From contig JAMPHP010000001.1 in NCBI GenBank assembly GCA_023663365.1, positions 1,257,425-1,321,424 on the forward strand: a stretch of DNA of 64,000 nt, written 5' to 3'. This document shows positions 34,457-44,012 of this stretch, piece after piece; position 1 is the stretch's first letter, and each line of letters opens with the position of its first letter. The DNA comes from Muribaculaceae bacterium (GTDB lineage: Bacteria > Bacteroidota > Bacteroidia > Bacteroidales > Muribaculaceae). The notes beneath the pieces are model-generated. The model worked only from the letters and a program-made list of their open reading frames with translations, was not told the origin of the DNA and made no database searches. A program made the position numbers and the translations under genes.

Positions 34457-35998
34457 ATGAAGACAACGGCATACCTCGGTCTTATTGCATCGGTTTTGCT
34501 CGCTGTAGCCACTTGTGGCTGCGGTGGCAACACGCTCACCATGAGCCGACAAGAGCTCTCCGACCGTATGCGCGGAGCATGGGCTGGCCAGGTGATAGGA
34601 TGCACCTACGGCGCCCCTGTGGAGTTCCGCTACCTGAGCCGCATCGTGCCCGACAGCGTCGAGCTAACCTGGGACTCCACGCGTGTGGAGTACTATTTCG
34701 ACACTTTCCTTGGCCAATATGATGATGTGTATATGGACATCACATTCATGGAAGTGGTCGACCGCATGGGCCATAGGGCACCCGTCGACAGTTTTGCCGC
34801 AGCTTTTGTCGGCAAGGACTTCCCCCTCTGGGCTGCAAACCAGACTGCCAGATACAACCTCCTTCAGGGCATGGACCCTCACATCACGGGCCACTGGCTC
34901 AACAACCCGCACGCCAACGACATCGACTTCCAGATTGAGGCCGATTTCGCCGGACTCACCGCCCCTGCCATGCCTGCCACCGCCGCGGCTTTGGCCGACA
35001 GCGTTGGGCATATCATCAACTATGGCGATGGTTTCTACGGCGGGGCATACGTGGCTCTGATGTACGCTCTTGCATTTGAGTGCGATGATGTGGAGCTTCT
35101 TGCACGTCGGGCGCTTGAGGCCATCCCGCGGGAGAGCTCATTCTACCTCTGCATGGCCGATGTGCTTCGATGGCACTCCGAAGAGCCCTCCGACTGGAAG
35201 GCTGTGTGGCAGTTGCTGCAGGATAAGTGGGGCGAAACAGAGGCTTGCCCGGCCGATGCCCTGCGGCCTAAGAATATAGAGGCTCGCATCAATTGCGCCT
35301 ACGTGCTCATGGGCTTGCTCTACGGGCAGAAGGACTTTGCCCGCACCATGGATATTGCCACACGCTGCGGCCAGGATGCCGACTGCAACCCCGCCACAGC
35401 TTGTGGCATACTCGGAGCAATTATAGGCTACGATGCCATCCCTCGGATGTATACGGCGGCTCTCGATGCTGTTGCCGACAGGCCGTTTGCCTACTCCTCG
35501 TGGACTTTCGACGAGCTTTGCCGCCGCCAGATGGAGCAGGCCTGCCGTGCGATTGAGGCCGAAGGCGGGAGCGTCGACGCCGAAGCCGTGCATATACGGC
35601 GGCAGGCGGTGCCCCGACTGCCGCTCGAGCGCTCATTCGAAGGGCACCGACCGGCCGAGCGTATCGGAGTGTGGCGCTTCTATAGCCACGATGAAGGGCT
35701 TGAAGATATTGAGCTTGCTTTCGACGGCGTGGGCTTCGTGGCAAACGGTTACGTGAGCCATGCCTCCGACGCTGCGTATGAGGCTCGTCTTGCCGTCGAA
35801 ATCGACTCCTGCGCCGTAGATACCGTGAACCTCCCCATATCCTCAGGCACAGCCATGGATTGCCGCCGCGAAGAACTTGCACATGCGTTCTGCCTGCCCG
35901 ACACCATCCATACCTTGAGGCTGCGCTGGCTCAACCCCGAGCCACAGGCGCGCCTGCGATGCAGCGATGTGGTGGTGTACACATCCTCAGAAATATAA
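34457..35998 (+). CDS. ADP-ribosylglycohydrolase-fold lipoprotein
   Basis: The 513-residue protein starts with MKTTAYLGLIASVLLAVATC and has a lipobox with Cys at 20 or 22. The main domain has the ADP-ribosylglycohydrolase (ARH) pattern: MRGAWAGQVIGCTYGAPVEF, the acidic QYDDVYMDITFMEVVD and CGQDADCNPATACGILGAII. These supply acidic residues like those that bind metal in ARH enzymes. A C-terminal beta-rich region (about 400-513) looks like an accessory domain. Export suggests it cleaves an extracellular glycoside-like bond rather than cytoplasmic ADP-ribose. It starts the transcript that leads after six bases into glpA. The substrate and the link to glycerol metabolism are open. Confidence 0.82.
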   Translation: MKTTAYLGLIASVLLAVATCGCGGNTLTMSRQELSDRMRGAWAGQVIGCTYGAPVEFRYLSRIVPDSVELTWDSTRVEYYFDTFLGQYDDVYMDITFMEVVDRMGHRAPVDSFAAAFVGKDFPLWAANQTARYNLLQGMDPHITGHWLNNPHANDIDFQIEADFAGLTAPAMPATAAALADSVGHIINYGDGFYGGAYVALMYALAFECDDVELLARRALEAIPRESSFYLCMADVLRWHSEEPSDWKAVWQLLQDKWGETEACPADALRPKNIEARINCAYVLMGLLYGQKDFARTMDIATRCGQDADCNPATACGILGAIIGYDAIPRMYTAALDAVADRPFAYSSWTFDELCRRQMEQACRAIEAEGGSVDAEAVHIRRQAVPRLPLERSFEGHRPAERIGVWRFYSHDEGLEDIELAFDGVGFVANGYVSHASDAAYEARLAVEIDSCAVDTVNLPISSGTAMDCRREELAHAFCLPDTIHTLRLRWLNPEPQARLRCSDVVVYTSSEI

Positions 35999-36004
35999 TC
36001 CAAT

Positions 36005-37657
36005 ATGCCAGATACACAATTATTGAAAGAATACGATGTGGTGATAATAGGAGCCGGAGCCACCGGTGCCGGCACTGCCCGCGACTGCGCTCTGCGCGGG
36101 CTGCGCACACTGCTCGTGGAGCGCTACGACTTCACTGCCGGAGCCACCGGCCGAAATCACGGCCTGCTGCACAGCGGTGCACGCTATGCCGTGACCGACC
36201 GCGAGTCGGCCTCGGAGTGCATAGAAGAGAATATGATATTGAGGCGGATAGCACGGCATTGTGTGGAACCTACCGGTGGCCTTTTTGTCACACTTCCCGA
36301 GGACGACCTTGAATATCAGCGCCTTTTCGTGGAGTCATGCCGTGCCGCCGGAATTCCTGCCGAGGCCATCGACCCTGCCGAGGCAAGGCGCATGGAGCCC
36401 GCCGTCAACCCCGACATCATAGGAGCTGTGACCGTGCCCGACGGTGCCGTCGATCCGTTTCGCCTCACTACCGCAAATGTTGTAGATGCCCGTATGCACG
36501 GAGCTCACGTACTCACCTATCATAGTGTGGAGGAGCTGATCAAGGACAAAAACCGCGTGTGCGGAGTGCGCCTTCGCCAGCAAGGTAGTACTGCCACTTT
36601 CGACGTGCGCTCGCGCCTGGTGATCAATGCCGGAGGCATCTGGGGGCATGGCATTGCAGCCATGGCCGGTGCCAACATCAACATGTTCCCGGCCAAAGGG
36701 GCGCTCCTTATCTTCGGTCATCGCGTCAACAACGTGGTAATCAACCGATGCCGTAAGCCTGCCGATGCCGATATCCTCGTGCCCGGCGACACCATATCGC
36801 TCATAGGCACCACCTCGAGCCGCGTGCCCTACGAAGAGGTCGACAATATGGAAGTGACACAGGATGAGGTGGATGTACTCCTGCGTGAGGGCATCAAGAT
36901 TGCCCCGGCACTTGCCTACACCCGTATTCTGCGCGCCTACGCAGGTGTGCGCCCGCTTATCGCCGCCGACAACGACCCCTCGGGGCGCAGCATCAGCCGC
37001 GGCATCGTGTGCATAGACCACGCCGAGCGCGACGGTATCGAAGGCTTCATCACCATATCGGGCGGTAAACTCATGACTTACCGACTCATGGCCCAGTGGG
37101 CCACCGACATGGCTTGCCGCAAGCTCGGCATCGAAGCACGGTGCACCACCGCCGAGCGCTATCTGCCGGGCTCGGAGGATGAGCCGGAGCCGGAGCGACG
37201 GCGTTTCCGCAAATCGCACATCATTGAGCTGAGTACCAATCAGCTGGCAGCCCGAGGCCGCCATGGCACTCTTGTGGGTGAAATCAACTACGACTCCGAT
37301 GCCGACGACTCGCTCGTGTGCGAATGTGAGCAGGTGTCGGTCGGCGAGACGAAGTATGCCATGGAGCGCCTCGAGGTAAATAACCTTGTGAACCTCCGCC
37401 GTCGCACCCGCCTCGGCATGGGCACCTGCCAGGGAAATATATGCGCGTGCCGAGCCTCGGCACTGCTTGCAAGAGAGTTCGGCAACGACTTCGCTCTGGC
37501 CGATCTTGCATCTTTTATCAATGAGCGCTGGAAGGGAATGCTCCCCGTGGCATGGGGTCAGACACTTGTCGAAGCCAATTTCTCGGCGTGGATTTATCAG
37601 GGTGTATGCGGCCTTGAGCCCCGCACCGATCTTCACGAAACAGTCTCCAAGCAATGA
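36005..37657 (+). CDS. glpA: Anaerobic glycerol-3-phosphate dehydrogenase subunit A
   Basis: The 550-residue flavoprotein oxidises glycerol-3-phosphate to dihydroxyacetone phosphate and passes electrons through GlpB and GlpC to quinone. It has the FAD dinucleotide fold GAGATGAG (16-23), the family block GATGRNHGLLHSGARYAV (about 48-65) and a C-terminal BFD-like iron-sulfur domain with CECEQVSV and GTCQGNICACRA. The latter is the feature that separates GlpA from aerobic GlpD. It starts six bases after the lipoprotein gene and overlaps glpB by four bases (ATGA). Confidence 0.95.
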   Translation: MPDTQLLKEYDVVIIGAGATGAGTARDCALRGLRTLLVERYDFTAGATGRNHGLLHSGARYAVTDRESASECIEENMILRRIARHCVEPTGGLFVTLPEDDLEYQRLFVESCRAAGIPAEAIDPAEARRMEPAVNPDIIGAVTVPDGAVDPFRLTTANVVDARMHGAHVLTYHSVEELIKDKNRVCGVRLRQQGSTATFDVRSRLVINAGGIWGHGIAAMAGANINMFPAKGALLIFGHRVNNVVINRCRKPADADILVPGDTISLIGTTSSRVPYEEVDNMEVTQDEVDVLLREGIKIAPALAYTRILRAYAGVRPLIAADNDPSGRSISRGIVCIDHAERDGIEGFITISGGKLMTYRLMAQWATDMACRKLGIEARCTTAERYLPGSEDEPEPERRRFRKSHIIELSTNQLAARGRHGTLVGEINYDSDADDSLVCECEQVSVGETKYAMERLEVNNLVNLRRRTRLGMGTCQGNICACRASALLAREFGNDFALADLASFINERWKGMLPVAWGQTLVEANFSAWIYQGVCGLEPRTDLHETVSKQ

Positions 37658-38895
37658 AATACGATACAGTGATAATAGGCGGCGGCCTCAGTGGCCTTGT
37701 GGCCGGTATAAGGTTGGCGCGGGCACATCGCAAAGTGGCGATAGTCTCCAACGGCCAGAGCGCTCTACACTTCTGCTCAGGCTCTTTCGGGCTGCTTGGC
37801 ACCGAGGGGCAGGGCACAGATAACCCGCTCGAAGTCATGCGCAAGCTGCCCGCCGAGCATCCTTACTGCAAGGTAGGGCTCGATAATGTGGAGGCTCTTG
37901 CCGATGAGGTGCCGCTCTTCTTCGCCGAAGCCGGACTCACACTCAAGGGCTCGTGCCGCCGCAACCACAGCCATCTCACGCCCATAGGCATCTTCAGGCA
38001 GGCATGGCTGACGATGGCCGACTACCTTACCTTTGAAGGTGCGGCTCCGGCCTTGAAGGATTGTGTGATAGTAAATTTCAAAGGATACCTCGATTTCTAT
38101 CCTCGCTATGTGGCCGACGGGCTGCGCAGCGCAGGCATAGGCAGCCGCCGTGCCACAGTCACGGTCGATGCCGTGGAGCGCCTGCGCAAAAGCTCCGGCG
38201 AGATGCGTGCAGCCTCTATTGCGCGCCTGCTTCATGGCGAAGCTCTCGAGCAGCTTGCCACCGAGATAAACAAGGTGGCGGGCAGTGCCGATGCCGTGTT
38301 TATGCCCGCCGTGGTGGGCTTCGACAGCGAGGAGCACCTGCAGCGCCTGCGCCGCATGGTCACCGTCCCGCTCTATTGCGTGCCGGTCACGCCCATGTCG
38401 GTGAGCGGACTGCGGGCTCAGATGCAGCTTCGCCGCCGCTTCGAGCAGCTCGGAGGTACCTACCTGCTTGGCGATATGGCTACCGATGTGGACTTCGGGG
38501 CCGACGGAGCTGTGCGCGCCGTGCGTACGTCGTCGCTTGCCGATGACACGCTGCAGTCCGACAGCTTCGTGCTTGCAGGGGGTGGTATTTTCAGCCGCGG
38601 TATAGTGGCCTCGCCGCATAAAATCCAAGAACCACTCTTCGGCCTCGATGTGGTGGCTCCTGCCGACCGCGATGCCTGGTTTGCACGTAATTTCTTCGAC
38701 CGTCAGCCTTATATGGCCTACGGAGTCACAGTCGACACATCGTTTCACCCCGCCCTTGGCGGGAAGCCGGTGCCCAATCTCTATGCCTCAGGAGCTGTGC
38801 TCGGCGGCTGCGATGCACTTGCCGAGCAATCGGGCGCGGGTGTTGCTATAATCACCGGCCTTCGTGTGGCCGATATAATCATCAGTCAAGGGTAG
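37654..38895 (+). CDS. glpB: Anaerobic glycerol-3-phosphate dehydrogenase subunit B
   Basis: The 413-residue protein is the second flavin-binding subunit of the anaerobic dehydrogenase. The N-terminal dinucleotide fold MKYDTVIIGGGLSGLVAGIR is followed by FCSGSFGLLG, both typical of GlpB. The C-terminus has NLYASGAVLGGCDALAEQSG, the second FAD contact. Overlap with glpA and a two-base gap to glpC show one operon. Its length matches the family. Confidence 0.95.
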   Translation: MKYDTVIIGGGLSGLVAGIRLARAHRKVAIVSNGQSALHFCSGSFGLLGTEGQGTDNPLEVMRKLPAEHPYCKVGLDNVEALADEVPLFFAEAGLTLKGSCRRNHSHLTPIGIFRQAWLTMADYLTFEGAAPALKDCVIVNFKGYLDFYPRYVADGLRSAGIGSRRATVTVDAVERLRKSSGEMRAASIARLLHGEALEQLATEINKVAGSADAVFMPAVVGFDSEEHLQRLRRMVTVPLYCVPVTPMSVSGLRAQMQLRRRFEQLGGTYLLGDMATDVDFGADGAVRAVRTSSLADDTLQSDSFVLAGGGIFSRGIVASPHKIQEPLFGLDVVAPADRDAWFARNFFDRQPYMAYGVTVDTSFHPALGGKPVPNLYASGAVLGGCDALAEQSGAGVAIITGLRVADIIISQG

Positions 38896-38897
38896 CT

Positions 38898-40154
38898 ATG
38901 GAGTACCAGGTTCAGAATATTAGCACCAATAATTTCGAGCAGTGCATCAAGTGCACGATATGCACCGTCTACTGTCCGCTCCTGGCGGTCAACCCCGACT
39001 ATCCGGGCCCGAAGCAGGCCGGTCCCGACGGTGAGAGGTACCGCCTTAAAAATCAAGCATTTTACGATAAAGCCTTAAAGTACTGCCTCAACTGCAAGCG
39101 CTGCGAAGTGGCGTGCCCCTCCAATGTGCGCATAGGCGATATTATCCAGAGCGCGCGTCTGCGCTACGACCGCTCTCCTATCAAGCTCCGCGACCGCTTG
39201 CTGGCCAATACCGACTTTGTGGGGCGGTTAGCCACCACAGTAGCCCCGGTGACAAACTTCATGCTGCGCCGGCGAGTGGTGAAGAGTGCCATGAGCACAG
39301 TGCTTGATATCGACCGGCACAGGCGTATGCCTGCCTACGCTTCGCGCACCTTCGAGGCGCAGTACCGCTCACTGGCGGCGGGGCAGGATGCCTTTAAGCA
39401 GCATGTGGCATACTTCCACGGCTGCTATGTGAACTACAACAAGCCCGACCTCGGCCTCGACTTGCTCCGCGTGCTCAATGCCTGCGGCTACGGTGTGCGC
39501 CTCCTCGATAAAGAGCGCTGCTGCGGTGTGGCAAAAATTGCCAACCGACTCGCCGACAGCGCCCGCCGCGATGCCGTGCACAATGTGGCCGCTATCAGGC
39601 GAGCTACCGCCGACAGCGACATGCCGGTGCTCTTCACGGGGTCGACCTGTGTGTTTACCATGCGCGACGAATATCCTCACGTGCTTGGTGTGGATAATGC
39701 CGACATCCGCAGCAAACTCTTGCTGGCCACTCTTTGGCTTTCCGGGAAAGTGGAGCGCGGCGAGATTAAACTCGTTTTTCACCAGGACTACCGCAAGCGC
39801 ATCACCTATCACACTGCGTGCCATATCCAGAAACTCGGATGGGCGATTTACTCGATAAATCTGTTGAAGCTGATTCCGGGTGTCGATTTCGTACCGCTCG
39901 AGTCGCAGTGCTGCGGTATCGCCGGCACCTATGGCTTCAAAAAAGAGAACTACGATACCGCCCAGGCCATAGGCAGCGAGCTCTTCGCCAAGCTCAGGCG
40001 CATAGCCCCCGACGTGGTGGCCTGCGACTGCGAGACCTGCAAGTGGCAGATAGAGATGAGCACCGGTCTGACCGTAGAAAATCCTATCAGTATTATCGCA
40101 GAAGCGCTCGACTACGAAGCCACTGCACGAGCAAACTCCATTCATCAACCATAA
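38898..40154 (+). CDS. glpC: Anaerobic glycerol-3-phosphate dehydrogenase subunit C (iron-sulfur)
   Basis: The 418-residue subunit anchors the dehydrogenase to the membrane and carries electrons to quinone. It has two four-iron clusters near the N-terminus: Cys16, Cys19, Cys22 and Cys26 in CIKCTICTVYCP, and Cys63, Cys66, Cys69 and Cys73 in CLNCKRCEVACP. Two CCG domains follow, with AYFHGCYVNYN and KERCCGVAK, then HTACHIQKLG and ESQCCGIAGTYG. All the expected cysteines are present. It is followed after 16 bases by the transporter gene. Confidence 0.95.
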   Translation: MEYQVQNISTNNFEQCIKCTICTVYCPLLAVNPDYPGPKQAGPDGERYRLKNQAFYDKALKYCLNCKRCEVACPSNVRIGDIIQSARLRYDRSPIKLRDRLLANTDFVGRLATTVAPVTNFMLRRRVVKSAMSTVLDIDRHRRMPAYASRTFEAQYRSLAAGQDAFKQHVAYFHGCYVNYNKPDLGLDLLRVLNACGYGVRLLDKERCCGVAKIANRLADSARRDAVHNVAAIRRATADSDMPVLFTGSTCVFTMRDEYPHVLGVDNADIRSKLLLATLWLSGKVERGEIKLVFHQDYRKRITYHTACHIQKLGWAIYSINLLKLIPGVDFVPLESQCCGIAGTYGFKKENYDTAQAIGSELFAKLRRIAPDVVACDCETCKWQIEMSTGLTVENPISIIAEALDYEATARANSIHQP

Positions 40155-40170
40155 ATCATATCTTTATATC

Positions 40171-41676
40171 GTGGCAAACGAAAATATTTTCGCCGGGTGG
40201 GATGCCACCACGGTAAAGCGCTATAAAAGCTGGCAGTTGCGTACTATCATCGTCACGATGGTAGGCTACGCCATCTACTACTTTGTGCGCAAGAATTTCT
40301 CCATCGCCATGCCCGGCCTCACGGCGCAGTACGGCATATCGAACACCAGCTTCGGCATCGTCATCGGCATAGGCTCGCTCATCTACGGCCTCTCGCGCTT
40401 CATCAACGGCTTCGTGGTGGACCGCTTCAGCTCTCGCCTGATCATGGCTTTGGGCCTGCTGCTGTGTGCGGCGTCGAACTTCGCTTTCGGCTTCGGAGTG
40501 AACATCAGCGCCTGGCTCACCGGAGTCGATGCAGGCCCCGATTTCATCAATATGCTCGTGCTGGTGATGGCTGTGACGATAGTGCTCAATCAGCTCTTTC
40601 AGGGCGTGGGCTACCCGCCGTGCGCACGCCTGCTGCCTTCGTGGATTCACCCCTCGGAGCTGGCCACCAAGATGTCGATATGGAACACCTCGCACTCGAT
40701 AGGCGCCGCGCTTGCTGTGGTTGTGTGCGGCTACATAATGGGTACGATGGGGCAGGATCTCAGCTCCGACCAATCGGTGATACGGACTGTGGCCGAGAAC
40801 CTCCGGCTTAACCCTGAGAATGCCGACGACCTCGCCACTATCCTCGGCTATGCCCGCCACTGGGATGCCTGGCGCTGGTGCTTCTGGCTGCCGGCTTGCC
40901 TTGCCGTGCTTGGTGCCGTGTGGCTGTATATAGGTCTGCGCGATGATCCGCGTTCAGTGGGGCTCCCCGAGCTTCCGGGCACAACCACGGGGTGCGATGC
41001 TGCCTCGCCCGCATCCGACCCCAAGCGTGGAAAGTTCCTCAAGGTGATGGTGTGGACCAACCGCTGGATATGGACTCTCTGCATCGCCAACGTATTTGTG
41101 TACGTGATGCGCATGGGCATCCTCGACTGGGGCCCAAAGTTTCTCACCGAAGCGCGCAACATGAGCATCGAGGATGCCGCCTGGTCGGTGGGCCTTTTCG
41201 AGATTTTCGCCATTGTAGGCACTGTGTGCTCAGGATGGGCTACCGATCATATTTTCAAGGGTAAGGCTCACCGCATGTGCCTGGTGTGCATGATAGGAGC
41301 ATCGCTCTTCATGGGCATATTCATCCTCTGCCCGCAATTGCCCGTGGTGCTGTCAATCATCATTCTGGCTATGGCGGGTTTCTTCATCTACGGTCCTCAG
41401 GCTCTCATCGGCATAGCCTCGGCTAACCAGGCCACAAAAGAGGCATCGGCGACAGCCAATGGCCTGGCCGGTATCTTCGGCTACGTGGGTTCGTTTCTTT
41501 CGGCCATAGGCATAGGCATCGTGGCCGACCACTGGGGCTGGGATATGGTGTTCTACATCATCGTTGGTGTGGGCGTGCTCGGTGCCATCACTTTCGTGAC
41601 GATGTGGAGCGCGCCCCGCGACGGCTATCCCCGCAGCAACGCTTTCTATGAATCTCAGAAATCTCAAAAGCAATGA
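40171..41676 (+). CDS. glpT: Glycerol-3-phosphate MFS transporter
   Basis: The 501-residue protein belongs to the organophosphate:phosphate antiporter family (GlpT/UhpT/UhpC), with twelve hydrophobic segments. Family features are YAIYYFVRKNFSIAMPGL in helix 1 and FINGFVVDRFSSRLIMALGL after helix 2. The block NQLFQGVGYPPCARLLPSW with the phosphate-binding arginine region is also typical. It starts with GTG at 40171, since no suitable ATG exists and the glpC stop is just upstream. Its place after glpABC makes glycerol-3-phosphate the best guess for the substrate; hexose phosphate is the alternative. Confidence 0.9.
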   Translation: MANENIFAGWDATTVKRYKSWQLRTIIVTMVGYAIYYFVRKNFSIAMPGLTAQYGISNTSFGIVIGIGSLIYGLSRFINGFVVDRFSSRLIMALGLLLCAASNFAFGFGVNISAWLTGVDAGPDFINMLVLVMAVTIVLNQLFQGVGYPPCARLLPSWIHPSELATKMSIWNTSHSIGAALAVVVCGYIMGTMGQDLSSDQSVIRTVAENLRLNPENADDLATILGYARHWDAWRWCFWLPACLAVLGAVWLYIGLRDDPRSVGLPELPGTTTGCDAASPASDPKRGKFLKVMVWTNRWIWTLCIANVFVYVMRMGILDWGPKFLTEARNMSIEDAAWSVGLFEIFAIVGTVCSGWATDHIFKGKAHRMCLVCMIGASLFMGIFILCPQLPVVLSIIILAMAGFFIYGPQALIGIASANQATKEASATANGLAGIFGYVGSFLSAIGIGIVADHWGWDMVFYIIVGVGVLGAITFVTMWSAPRDGYPRSNAFYESQKSQKQ

Positions 41677-42536
41677 TAGAGGAAAAAGGAAAATATATAT
41701 CGCCTCTGAGCCGTGAAGAGCTCGAGGCGGCTTTGGCTAAAATACGCCATGTGGCTCTCGACATGGACGGCACCATATATCTCGGTGCAACGCTGTTTCC
41801 CTTTACCAAGGATTTCCTTGCCGGGCTCACCCGGAAGGGTATCAGTTATTCTTTCCTTACCAACAACCCCACCCGCAGCCGCGCCGACTACCTCGCCAAG
41901 CTCGCCGGGCTTGGCATCGAGGCCACGCCCGAGCAGGTCTATACCACCGCTGTAGCAACCATCGACTATCTCAAGGCGCATTGCCCCGATGTGCGCCGCC
42001 TCTACGTGCTCGGCACTCCGAGCATGGAGCGGGAGTTTGAGGAGGCGGGCTACACCCTCACGTCAACCGATGCCTCCGGGCTCCCCGATGCTCTCGTGGT
42101 GGCTTTCGACACCACCCTCACTTACGATAAACTGTGCCGGGCGGCCTACCTCGCCTCGCAGGGTGTGCCCTACATAGCCACCAATCCCGACCGCGTATGT
42201 CCCACCGATCTGCCTACAGTGCTGGTGGACTGCGGCTCGATATGCAAGGCAATAGAGCACGCCACCGGCCGGCAGCCCGACATAGTGATAGGCAAGCCAA
42301 ACCCCGACATGCTCGCGGGCATACGCTACCGGCTCGGGCTCGATGCCGACTGCATAGCCATGTGCGGCGACCGCATATACACCGACGTGGCCATGGCATG
42401 GGCTGCCGGAGCTTTCGGCGTGCTCGTGCTCTCCGGCGAGACCACGCTCGACACTGCTCTCGGTGCTGACCGCGTGCCCGACCTCATTGCGCGCGATGTG
42501 GCCGTGTTCGGCGATATGCTCGGCGGCAAATTATGA
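41673..42536 (+). CDS. HAD-IIA phosphatase (NagD/glycerol-3-phosphate phosphatase-like)
   Basis: The 287-residue protein has HAD motif I LDMDGTIYLG (Asp30 and Asp32), motif II FLTNNPTRS, the IIA cap domain in the middle, and motif III/IV KPNPDML and CGDRIYTDVAMA. It belongs to the NagD/PGP group that hydrolyses small phosphate esters. It overlaps glpT by four bases (ATGA) and ends the glp operon. A role in removing phosphate from glycerol-3-phosphate or a related overflow metabolite is therefore likely, but this is inferred from context. It is cytoplasmic. Confidence 0.88.
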   Translation: MIEEKGKYISPLSREELEAALAKIRHVALDMDGTIYLGATLFPFTKDFLAGLTRKGISYSFLTNNPTRSRADYLAKLAGLGIEATPEQVYTTAVATIDYLKAHCPDVRRLYVLGTPSMEREFEEAGYTLTSTDASGLPDALVVAFDTTLTYDKLCRAAYLASQGVPYIATNPDRVCPTDLPTVLVDCGSICKAIEHATGRQPDIVIGKPNPDMLAGIRYRLGLDADCIAMCGDRIYTDVAMAWAAGAFGVLVLSGETTLDTALGADRVPDLIARDVAVFGDMLGGKL

Positions 42537-42544
42537 TGGGTAAA

Positions 42545-42576
42545 TTTCGGTGAGCCCCGAAAAATTGCTATTTTTG
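42545..42576 (+). promoter_or_regulatory. Promoter for dxr
   Basis: TATTTTTG (42569-42576) matches the -7 consensus and a TTTC (42545-42548) sits 20 bases upstream. The ATG follows 19 bases downstream. Confidence 0.5.
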
Positions 42577-42595
42577 CAATAAAATTTTACAGACA

Positions 42596-43753
42596 ATGAC
42601 AAAAGGCATAGCTGTGCTTGGCGCCACAGGCTCTATCGGCCGCCAGGCTCTCGACATAATTGGTTCACACCCCGAGCGATACCGTGCAGTTGTACTTGCT
42701 GCCGGAAAGCGCATCGACGAGCTCATTGAGCTCGCCCGCAAGCATCGCCCCCTGCTGGCGGTAATCGCCGATGAGACTTTGCTCCCGAAGCTCACCGAGG
42801 CCCTTGTCCCCCTTGGCATAGCCACGGCGGCAGGTGCCGAAGCGCTGGCGCAGTGTGTCGATATGCCGGAAGTCGACATGGTGCTCACCGCCACTGTAGG
42901 CTACAGCGGCCTCGAGCCCACCGTGCGTGCCATCCGCGCGCATAAAGACATTGCCCTTGCAAATAAGGAGACCCTCGTGGTGGCCGGTGAGCTCGTGAAC
43001 CGCCTCCTGGCCGAAAGCGGCACGCACATCTACCCGGTGGACTCCGAGCACTCGGCCATAGCGCAGTGCCTGCAAGGCGAGGACCCGGCATCGGTGGAGC
43101 GCCTGCTCATCACGGCCTCGGGCGGCCCCTTCCGCACATGGGAGCCCGAGCGCATAGCTACTGCGACAGCTGCCGATGCCCTCCGTCATCCCAACTGGAG
43201 CATGGGGGCTAAAATCACAATCGACTCGGCATCGATGCTCAACAAAGCATTCGAGATTATCGAGGCGCACCACCTCTTCGGCATAGCTCCCGACCGCATC
43301 GAGGCTGTGGTGCACCCGCAGAGCATAGTGCACTCCATGGTGCAGTTTACCGACGGCGCTGTCAAAGCCCAGCTCGGGGTGCCCGACATGCACTTGCCGA
43401 TAGCCTATGCCCTCGGCGAGAACAGCCGCCTCATGGCAGCCAGCAAGCACCTCAGCCTTGCCGACTATGCAAGCCTTACATTCGAGCGCCCCGACACCGA
43501 TCGCTTCCCCTGCCTTAAGCTTGCGCACCACTGCCTTGCTAAGGGCGGTACGGCTGCTTGCACCGTAAACGCGGCAAACGAAATCGCCGTGGCAGCTTTC
43601 CTTGCGGGGCACATAGCGTTCGGCGACATCTACCGCATCATTGCCGACACACTCGAGGCCACCACATTTGTGGCAAGCCCGGCATACAGCGACTATGTGG
43701 ATGTCAATGCCGAAGCCCGCTCGCGAGCCTGCGGCATGATAGGAAAGCTCTGA
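42596..43753 (+). CDS. dxr: 1-deoxy-D-xylulose 5-phosphate reductoisomerase
   Basis: The 385-residue enzyme makes methylerythritol phosphate from deoxyxylulose phosphate with NADPH, the first committed step of the non-mevalonate isoprenoid route. It has the NADPH fold LGATGSIGRQALDII (about 8-22), LANKETLVVAGELV, the metal and substrate site PVDSEHSAIAQCL (about 143-155) and ITASGGPFRTW. KITIDSASMLNKAFEIIEAH is also typical. The length is right and all key motifs are present. The rseP gene that often follows dxr in Bacteroidetes is not here; the next gene is on the opposite strand. Confidence 0.97.
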   Translation: MTKGIAVLGATGSIGRQALDIIGSHPERYRAVVLAAGKRIDELIELARKHRPLLAVIADETLLPKLTEALVPLGIATAAGAEALAQCVDMPEVDMVLTATVGYSGLEPTVRAIRAHKDIALANKETLVVAGELVNRLLAESGTHIYPVDSEHSAIAQCLQGEDPASVERLLITASGGPFRTWEPERIATATAADALRHPNWSMGAKITIDSASMLNKAFEIIEAHHLFGIAPDRIEAVVHPQSIVHSMVQFTDGAVKAQLGVPDMHLPIAYALGENSRLMAASKHLSLADYASLTFERPDTDRFPCLKLAHHCLAKGGTAACTVNAANEIAVAAFLAGHIAFGDIYRIIADTLEATTFVASPAYSDYVDVNAEARSRACGMIGKL

Positions 43754-43756
43754 GGG

Positions 43757-43966
43757 CTACTGCTGTGCAAAGAGAAGCATGACAGTGCAGATGATGCTCG
43801 CCCCTATCCAAATGCCGAAGCCGGCCCACTTGTAGGGCTTGTAGACGCTGTTGAAGCGCTCGCGGTCGGTCTTGCGGTAGGGCCATGCTTTTACTGCACC
43901 GATGATAATCAGCACCAAGAAAATCGCCGAACCGGCTATGTCGATGCCTATTGCAAAGTTTATCAT
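43757..43966 (-). CDS. Small two-helix membrane protein
   Basis: The 69-residue protein MINFAIGIDIAGSAIFLVLI has two hydrophobic helices (about 7-26 and 47-66) joined by a basic loop with WPYRKTDRERFNSVYKPYKW. It ends three bases from the convergent dxr stop. It lies downstream of the sigma-factor pair on the same strand, 46 bases after the membrane partner, and may be in that operon. No family is recognised. Confidence 0.65.
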   Translation of the reverse strand: MINFAIGIDIAGSAIFLVLIIIGAVKAWPYRKTDRERFNSVYKPYKWAGFGIWIGASIICTVMLLFAQQ

Positions 43967-44012
43967 ACTTCTAAGTATTTTACAATAGAACAGCCGGGAC
44001 CGGCTGTGGGTT

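Noticed and set aside
36335..37654. A 439-codon minus-strand open frame
   Set aside because: It is antisense to glpA; the codon bias of this GC-rich genome keeps the opposite strand open.
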